From a virus, in the IMG/VR virus record IMGVR_UViG_3300046536_000225, positions 1 to 23,742 of that record: a DNA stretch of 23,742 nucleotides; one strand, written 5' to 3'. Every line of letters starts with the position of its first letter. The stretch's first letter is position 1. A program made the translations under genes and the position numbers. The notes beneath the pieces were generated by a model. It searched no databases and was not told where the DNA came from. It saw nothing but the letters and a program-made list of their open reading frames with translations. This document shows, in pieces, positions 15,219 to 21,700 of the stretch.

Positions 15219-15295
15219 CGCGGGGTAGAGCAGTCCGGTAGCTCGTTAGCTTGTTCAGCTAAAGGTCGTGGGTTCAAATCCCACTCCCGCACCCA
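15219..15295 (+). tRNA. initiator-type tRNA with anticodon GUU (reads AAC/AAU)
   Basis: A 77-nt cloverleaf with CCA encoded. Acceptor stem C1-G7 (15219-15225) against T66-A72 (15285-15291) pairs G2-C71 through G6-C67 plus G7-U66, leaving C1 x A72 unpaired, the hallmark of bacterial initiator tRNA and the main formylation determinant. D-stem GAGC/GCTC has A11-U24, the initiator type rather than elongator Y11-R24. D-loop AGTCCGGTA, G26, variable loop AGGTC and T-loop TTCAAAT match, from memory, E. coli tRNA-fMet at nearly every position. T-stem GTGGG/CCCAC is perfect. The anticodon arm is TTAGC-TTGTTCA-GCTAA: U33 present, anticodon GTT at 15253-15255 instead of CAT, and C37 where a purine is normal. 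The three initiator G-C pairs (29-31/39-41, GGG/CCC) are replaced by A-U, G-C and C-G, so only 30-40 keeps its G-C orientation. The discriminator is C73 (A73 in E. coli fMet). A search program would probably label it tRNA-Asn, but it does not resemble elongator tRNA-Asn. Which amino acid it carries is unknown. Confidence 0.93.
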
Positions 15296-15323
15296 TTTGA
15301 CGGTTAAAAACAATTTTGCAGGG

Positions 15324-15340
15324 AAGGAGACGAACCGAAC
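15324..15340 (+). promoter_or_regulatory. perfect Shine-Dalgarno placed 8 nt before an in-frame AAC
   Basis: AAGGAG at 15324-15329 is followed by an 8-nt spacer (15330-15337) and AAC at 15338-15340. This is one of the best SD sequences in the window, and the spacing is ideal for initiation exactly at the AAC. No ATG, GTG or TTG lies in frame between the upstream stop (TAA 15305-15307) and ATG 15425. AAC is the codon read by the tRNA encoded 43 nt upstream. Confidence 0.75.
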
Positions 15341-16327
15341 TTTGGACTAGGTGGACTATTTACGGCAGCCGGGACAGTAGCCGGTGCAGCCATTCAAGCG
15401 GACGCCGTTAAGCAGGCGACGCAGATGCAGATTGACGCTCTTCAGCGCCAACGTGATTTCGTTTTTAAAAATCTGGACCCTAACTCCGTCCAGGCGCAGG
15501 CAACTCTTGCCGACATTCAGAACTCGATGGCGCGGTTGCAGCTTCAGGGGACCACAGACCCCGCTCTCCTCGCCGCTCGATACCAATCGGAAGGACAACT
15601 CCTGAACCAGGGCGCGCAGATTGGCGTGCAGTCTGGTCAAGTCGCGGACCAAGCGACTAAAGAAGCTCTTGCAGGCACCCCAGGGATGCAGGACGCGAAA
15701 AACAAACTCGTTGATGAAGCCCTGGCGCAACTGAAGGCTGGCGCAACTTTGCCGCCGGACGTAGAGGCGCAGATGGTTCAGGCCGGTCTCGAATCGAGCG
15801 GCATGGTGACCGGCGCTGCCTCGGGCAGGGGAATCGGCGGACAACAGCTTCGCACTATTCTCGGCACTGCCGGGATTCAGCTTCAGCAGCAACGCCAAAA
15901 GCAGGCGGCAGACCTTCTCTCGTCCGCGCAGAACTTGGAAAATTCCCGGCAGAATATTCTGCAAGGACTTTTCCCTTCACTCTCGGCAACGCAGCTAAAT
16001 AACTTGGGCGGCAGCGCAAAAGTTTTAGGCACTTCTGCCAGCATGCTCCCCGATGCGGGGCTCGGCGGGCAGGCAATCACAAACGTCATGCTCGCGCGCG
16101 TGGGCGCAACGAATCAACTCGCACAGTCTTCTGCTGACGCGGCTGCTCGGGGTGGAATGGCGCAGGGCGCAATTTGGGGCAACGCAGTAGGCGGCGCTTC
16201 GAGCGCAATCGGCAGGGCAATTCCTCCGATTAGTCTCGGCGGCAGCAACACCGGGTGGAATACACCCGCTTCTGATGCATACAATCCGGCCATCACCGGC
16301 TACAATCCAGGCGGGGGTTTTCAGTAA
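15338..16327 (+). CDS. probable ejection/internal virion protein, proposed AAC start
   Basis: The protein has 329 residues if translation begins at the AAC at 15338. The sequence between AAC and the first ATG (15425) reads FGLGGLFTAAGTVAGAAI then QADAVKQATQ, clearly the small-residue N-terminal helix typical of phage internal virion/DNA-transfer proteins, continuing into MQIDALQRQRDFVFKNLD. Starting at 15425 would delete 29 residues of this and leaves no SD. The chain is Ala/Gln/Gly/Leu-rich and mostly helical up to about residue 240, with amphipathic stretches (ADLLSSAQNLENSRQNIL), then a Gly/Asn/Pro-rich tail (NTGWNTPASDAYNPAITGYN). No Cys in the translated region. It leads the block of ejection-type genes and overlaps the next gene by 1 nt (TAATG). 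The identity of residue 1 depends on how the upstream tRNA is charged. Confidence 0.75.
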   Translation, partial: NFGLGGLFTAAGTVAGAAIQADAVKQATQMQIDALQRQRDFVFKNLDPNSVQAQATLADIQNSMARLQLQGTTDPALLAARYQSEGQLLNQGAQIGVQSGQVADQATKEALAGTPGMQDAKNKLVDEALAQLKAGATLPPDVEAQMVQAGLESSGMVTGAASGRGIGGQQLRTILGTAGIQLQQQRQKQAADLLSSAQNLENSRQNILQGLFPSLSATQLNNLGGSAKVLGTSASMLPDAGLGGQAITNVMLARVGATNQLAQSSADAAARGGMAQGAIWGNAVGGASSAIGRAIPPISLGGSNTGWNTPASDAYNPAITGYNPGGGFQ

Positions 16328-17274
16328 TGGCAATCAACCTTACACGAGCCTGGACTTCGCAATCTCTGGCCCCCTCGATTAATGCGAGCACGCACATGGG
16401 CGCGTATGCAGCGAACGACCCGCGACTGAACCCGCAAGACCCAAATTATGTCGGCCAGTTCGACGAGCAGACCGGCGCGGCAATTCCGGGAACTGCCAAG
16501 GGCACTTCTGCGACTGGCACGTTCAAGGGCGACACAATCGACATGGGCTCGCCGGGCGCGGGCATCATGAGCGGCGTTTTGGGTAACGCGGTTGCACCGG
16601 CGGCAGTCATGCCCGCCAGCAACACCCCTATTGGCGGAGGCGGGGCTCCAGGCGGAACAGTTTTCGGCTCTTATCCCGCCGGTGCTACTGTTCACGGACC
16701 GCTGCAAGCGGGAGCAACTCCGATGGCGGCGATGACGCCCGGCACAAATCAATCGACCATCAATAATTTGCTGGCGAACATTTTGGGGCCAAACTATCAG
16801 AGCCTTTTGAGCACTGGCGACCGCTCCGGCCAAGTGGGCGGAGGAATGGCGGACCCGGCAACCATCATGGCTCAGGCATACGCGTCGCAGGAATACGCCC
16901 GGCGTAACCTGATGGAGCAATCTATCATGCAGACCGGCGCGGCGAATTGGAACGCTATGAAACTGGGACAAACTCCGGTTGCGAATCCAACGGGAGGCGC
17001 TTTTGGCTCAGCAATCAATCCGGACTGGGCTACTTCAACAGCATATCAGCGCGTGCTAAATCAATCTGCCGCTCAGGCAAACCGCACTGCCCAAGCTGCC
17101 GCGCTTTCGCCCGCGTATCCTCCGCAGATTCAAAGCTCGGTGGGTCAGCAGAATACCGGCGCAATGTGGAATCCGAATACTACTTCGGGATGGGTTTCCC
17201 CGGCTGCGAGCTACGGTGCGAGCTACGGCGGCGCTGGAAGACCGTCAACAATGTTGATGCAAGGAGGAATTTAA
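16327..17274 (+). CDS. hypothetical internal virion protein, low complexity
   Basis: The protein has 315 residues and starts with an ATG overlapping the previous TAA; a GGGGG run about 8 nt upstream may serve as SD. It is very rich in Ala, Gly, Asn, Gln, Pro and Thr with few charges. Residues about 145-215 look helical (STINNLLANILGPNYQSLL, then TIMAQAYASQEYARRNLMEQ). The end is Gly/Ser/Tyr-rich (ASYGASYGGAGRPSTMLM). Composition and position between two similar proteins suggest a virion-internal, probably ejected, protein. I recognise no family. Its final codons contain the AAGGAGG that serves the next gene. Confidence 0.6.
   Translation: MAINLTRAWTSQSLAPSINASTHMGAYAANDPRLNPQDPNYVGQFDEQTGAAIPGTAKGTSATGTFKGDTIDMGSPGAGIMSGVLGNAVAPAAVMPASNTPIGGGGAPGGTVFGSYPAGATVHGPLQAGATPMAAMTPGTNQSTINNLLANILGPNYQSLLSTGDRSGQVGGGMADPATIMAQAYASQEYARRNLMEQSIMQTGAANWNAMKLGQTPVANPTGGAFGSAINPDWATSTAYQRVLNQSAAQANRTAQAAALSPAYPPQIQSSVGQQNTGAMWNPNTTSGWVSPAASYGASYGGAGRPSTMLMQGGI
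17261..17267 (+). promoter_or_regulatory. ribosome binding site for the gene at 17278
   Basis: AAGGAGG lies inside the last codons of the previous gene, 10 nt before the ATG at 17278. With 15324 and 8910 it is among the few strong SD sequences in the window. Confidence 0.7.
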
Positions 17275-17277
17275 TTT

Positions 17278-18777
17278 ATGCCTATCGGTGGTGCTGGTGA
17301 TGCTCAAATAAACGTAAACGCGGGGATGGCCGCTCAGCCTTTGGCGACGAGTGCGGACCCGAATGTTGTCGGCCCGGCGGCAGTAGAGAATTTGGTGAAC
17401 TCGTTTCGCAACGGGTCCATCACAATGAACGACATTTTGGACCGCGTGGACAACGCCGCGAAGTCCAAACGAAAAGCGCTCATGCAGGAAATGGGAGAGT
17501 ATGTTTCTCCCGACGCGATTGCTGCTCGGCAGGCTCAGCGCTCCGCAGTGACCGCGCAGGCGCAACTGCAAGCGCAGCAAGCACACGCTCAGTCTCAGTT
17601 GTTACCGTCAGAGTCCCAATTCGCACAAGCGAAGCTGAGTAAAGAGCAGGCGGACCTGTTGAACAAGCAGGCGATTGACCAGTATCTCCAATACAACCCG
17701 CCGATTTATAAAACCGACAAGGAAGGCAACCCGACAAAGGAAGTGGACTTCGCCGCCGTGGCGGACGCGGGCCGGGTTTACACCAGGGCGGGGACGCTTC
17801 AGCAAATCGCGGCTCAAGGTCTGACTCCTGTCGGCCCTCCGCAAATTCAAACCGACGACAAAGGGATTAAGCGCGCGGTCACCAGGAACGCTTTGCGCGA
17901 AGATATTTCTCCCGGCTCGGATGCGTTTGAATATTACCACGGACTCCGACAGCAGGCTCTAAGCGTGTTGATGAAGCCCGCTGCAAAATCTCAGACTAGC
18001 GGGCAAGCTTCGAGCGGATTAGTTCAACCTGCCGCTCCATCTCCTAACGCGCCTTTTACTCCGGCTCCTTCGGTGGTAATGCCTACGGCGGGGGCTCCGA
18101 CGTATCCAAGCGTAGCCGGGACGACTGCCCCAGGCGAACAAATCGCGCCGGAGCCGGGGACCGAACCGCAGCAAGTTGCGGAGACCGCGCGCAAAGATAC
18201 GCCAGTGACGGACTGGAAATCCAGCATGGGCATCATCCGGCAGTTTCATAACACTGTGGAGCGCTACAAGCTGCCCGGCCCGACGCCGCAGAACGACACG
18301 ACCCTCGCGAACACGGTCATGCAACTGTCTCTCAAGAGTGGGGGCGGAGGCGCTAGGGCTGCCGCTGGCGAATATAAAGTGACGAACATTGAGGACGCGG
18401 TTCCTCTGATGGAGCGTCTCTACAATATTAAAGCCACGCTCACCAAGGAACACGCGTTTCCTCCCGAAGTGCGCGCGCGGCTAATTGCAATCGGCCAGGA
18501 CAATATTTCCGCCATTGAAGGCAACGCCGCCGAAGTTTTGCGGGACGTTCCACAGACGCAACTTTTATCGCATGAGCGGAGTTTGGTTGCTCGGTATCCT
18601 GTCGAAGGTTCTGCCGCTGCACCTTCGGCTGCCGCACCCGCTGCTGCCGCTGGTTCTGCACCCGCTGCTGCTGCTGCTCTCCCGGCGTGGTCCGCTTCTG
18701 TTCCTGGATTAAAGCCGGGAATGGTTGGCGGAGTCCCTTCTTGGGTTGCTCCTGACGGTCGTCATTGGCCGCAATAA
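17278..18777 (+). CDS. hypothetical helical internal virion protein
   Basis: The protein has 499 residues, with a strong SD (AAGGAGG) before its ATG. Residues about 45-135 are helical and Gln/Ala-rich (QAQRSAVTAQAQLQAQQAH, then SQFAQAKLSKEQADLLNKQA), a likely coiled coil. Residues about 240-300 form a Pro/Ala-rich linker (PAAPSPNAPFTPAPSVVMP). Residues about 312-435 are a second helical domain. An Ala/Pro linker ends in a short terminal motif, PGMVGGVPSWVAPDGRHWPQ, reminiscent of C-terminal anchoring motifs. Composition fits an ejection protein that crosses the envelope with the DNA. No enzymatic motif seen. The next gene starts 4 nt later. Confidence 0.6.
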   Translation: MPIGGAGDAQINVNAGMAAQPLATSADPNVVGPAAVENLVNSFRNGSITMNDILDRVDNAAKSKRKALMQEMGEYVSPDAIAARQAQRSAVTAQAQLQAQQAHAQSQLLPSESQFAQAKLSKEQADLLNKQAIDQYLQYNPPIYKTDKEGNPTKEVDFAAVADAGRVYTRAGTLQQIAAQGLTPVGPPQIQTDDKGIKRAVTRNALREDISPGSDAFEYYHGLRQQALSVLMKPAAKSQTSGQASSGLVQPAAPSPNAPFTPAPSVVMPTAGAPTYPSVAGTTAPGEQIAPEPGTEPQQVAETARKDTPVTDWKSSMGIIRQFHNTVERYKLPGPTPQNDTTLANTVMQLSLKSGGGGARAAAGEYKVTNIEDAVPLMERLYNIKATLTKEHAFPPEVRARLIAIGQDNISAIEGNAAEVLRDVPQTQLLSHERSLVARYPVEGSAAAPSAAAPAAAAGSAPAAAAALPAWSASVPGLKPGMVGGVPSWVAPDGRHWPQ

Positions 18778-18781
18778 AATT

Positions 18782-21700
18782 ATGCCCGACGTGTTACCAG
18801 TTCCCTTTGCAAGTGGAACGGCGAATGCACCCGTTGCTGTCCAGGCAACGACGCCATCGCCGACAACTGCCCTGTCTCCAGGTCTCCCCCAGGTTGGCGA
18901 GTTTGAGCAAATGACTGCTCCGCCTCCGGCTGCTACTCCGCCTCCTCCGGCGGGAACGCTCACGCCCGAACAGACGCAGGCAGCCATTTCGACGCCTCCG
19001 CCTCCGGCTGGGGTCATCACTCCGGAACAGGCGAGCGAAGCAACTAGCCAGACCGCGCCCCCTCCTCCGGCGGCGGGGAATTCTCTTAAAGACATGACGG
19101 TTGATGAACTGGTTGCCTCCGCAAAGGCAAATCCCCAATTCGACCCCGTAGCGCTTTATCAGCAGTCCGACCCGGAGACAAAATCATCGCAAGAAGTTTG
19201 GGACAAGACCAAGCTCGCGCTCAATAAGCTTCAGCAGCAAGGTATGTTCACCGGGCTCTCTGTCGAGGGAGTCAAAAAAGCCGCTGTTGAAACCGGCAAG
19301 GGAATGTTTGGGTGGGCGGCGAACACGGTGAAGGCGCTAAAGGATTCGCCCGTCGCGGTCAAGGCTTTGTTTCACCAGGAACTCACGCCGGAAGAGCGAG
19401 ACACTTTTTATAACCGGCTGCGGGAGCAAACCGAAGGAGCCGCAGGCACGGCGACGGGGCTCCTCGGCCTCGGGGAAATGGCAGTCAAGGCAGGCAAGAA
19501 AGCGGCTCAGTGGATTGGCGCGGCACCGAGCCCCAAGGATTACACGTCTGCCGACATGGACCATGCGCTTGTCAACGAGATTGCAAATCGTGGCACGATG
19601 GCGCGCGCTGCTAGTGGAGATATTCCTGGACTGAAGGACACCGTTGCCGCATTGGCGGAAGCGGGCAAACCAATTCGTCCGGAGAAAGTTTCGGAGGCTG
19701 CTGCTGGTTCGCCGTTCGTTTGGAAGGGCATGGGTCTTGCATTTGAGACCGCAGGCGCAGCCGCAAGAGCGGGAGCAAAAGTTTTAGGCAAAGTGGCTGG
19801 GGAATCTGTCATCCCGGCGGCAGCGCAAGATATTGCCGCGCTACCGGCAGCGAAACCGCTGGACGTTGGCGCAGCCGCAAGAGTGGCATTCGGCAGGACG
19901 ATGCAGGGCACCGGCGTAGCTGCTGAGAAGACCGGAGCAGGAATTGAAAAAGTCACGTCCTCGCCGACCTTCAAGACCGTTGCTCCTCTTATCGGCGCAG
20001 CGACCGGCGCGCATCACGGCGGAGTCGCCGGGGCAATTTTAGGCGGGCTCGGTGAAAAAGCTTTGGAGCAAATCCCTCGGCTCGGGGAGAAATACGGCGG
20101 CAGGATTGCGGAATTCGGAAAACAGATTGCAGGCCCGGCGGAGGAAGTCACCGGACGAGGAGTGCAGGCCGCTCGCGACATTTTGGAATCGACTCCCGCA
20201 GCAGTGGCCAGCCTCGGCACCGGCGCTGCGTTTGACGCCGGTCTATTGGCAGTCACCACAGACAAACCATCGGACCGCGACGGATTCATTCCTTTCGGGA
20301 CTGCCTTCGGCGCTGCTGGCGCTGCAAAGGGGATGGGCTCCAGGATAGTCAGCGGGCAAATCATTGCTCCCAGGGCTTACGGGGAAAGCACTTTTGTTCC
20401 CAACACTCGGAATTTTGCGAACACCCTCGGCGCGATACACAACTCGGCCTACAACTCGGCGAACAAGGGAACGCAGACCCGAATCAACGCGGTCCGGGGA
20501 TTCGGAAAAGGCATCGGCTCCGACACAGAAGCTTTTTATGTTCCCAGGCCCGCCGAAGGCCAGCCCGACCAGTTACCGGCGGCGTTGGAGAAAGCCGGTC
20601 TGTCTCCTGACGACGCGCAATTTTATTCTCAGCAGCAGGGATTCAACGCGCTCAATTTGAAGGACAATAACGGAGTGACCCGGAAGGTTGTCCTTTTCCG
20701 TAACCTGGACGCCGCCCCTCATGAGGCAATGCATGCAATGGATGACGTGCTTGGCGCGAATGCGGTCCAGGCGCTCAACGACGCAGCGAAAAAATCCTAC
20801 ACTCCGGAAGAGTGGAACGGATACCTGGAGTCATACGCAAAGCGGCTCTCGGGCAATGGAACTTTAACCACGGACCCCGGCTCCTACGTGATTACGCAGT
20901 CCGGCAAGGGCGACGCAGCAGCGAGAGAAAAATTGATTGCTGGAATCGAGGACCCCGCAGCGCAGGCGAAGGCAATTACGGACGCGCAATCGGCAGCAGA
21001 CGCGCAGGGAAAATCGCTTTGGGAAACTGTTCTCACCCCGGAAGAAAAACAGGGCGTAGTTGATAACTATATCGGCGACGAAATTCGCGCGGAGAACGGC
21101 GACGCCTGGATGAAGGCTGGCCAGAGCCCGAACACGCTCGGCGGGAAAATGTGGCGCGGCGTGGCGAACATGATTTCGTTTTTCGGTGGTGAGCCTCTCG
21201 CAGGACGGACGACCGACTACGGGCAACTGCCGCTGAAATACAAAGTGGTGCAGGGGCAGGCGAAAGCAGCGAAAGGCTTGCGGGAAAATGCGCCCGTCAC
21301 TGCTTCAGACATTACCCCGGCTGGAACTCCGCCCGTAGCTCCGCTCCCGTCGCACGCCATACCCGCCACTGAGGCGCAGAGGCAGCAGGCCGCTCAGGAA
21401 GCGCAGCAGATGGCCAACACTGCGACCACTCCGCCGGTCAAAGACGCCCTGGCGACGACTTCGGACGCAATCGCGAACAACGGCGGCGTAAAGATTGACA
21501 CCACGAGTCAGACCGGCAAAGAGTTTTTCCCCTATCGGGTAGTGCCGACGAAGGACGGCGGACATACTATCCTCGGCTGGGACCCCGGAATTTTCGAGCA
21601 GAACGCGCATGACTTTTTTCGCTACGTTTCGGACCATCCCGAAATCCAGGGGCTTGTGCCGTTCAAAACGGACGCCGGTCTGCGGTCTCTTACGCCGCCG

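Noticed and set aside
15219-15295. Ordinary elongator tRNA-Asn
   Set aside because: The anticodon is GUU, but C1 x A72, A11-U24, D-loop and variable loop are those of an initiator. Elongator tRNA-Asn normally has a fully paired acceptor stem, G73 and a purine at 37.
15425-15427. ATG as start of the 15338 gene
   Set aside because: No SD before it, and it discards 29 residues of convincing in-frame protein that begins right at the SD-AAC pair.
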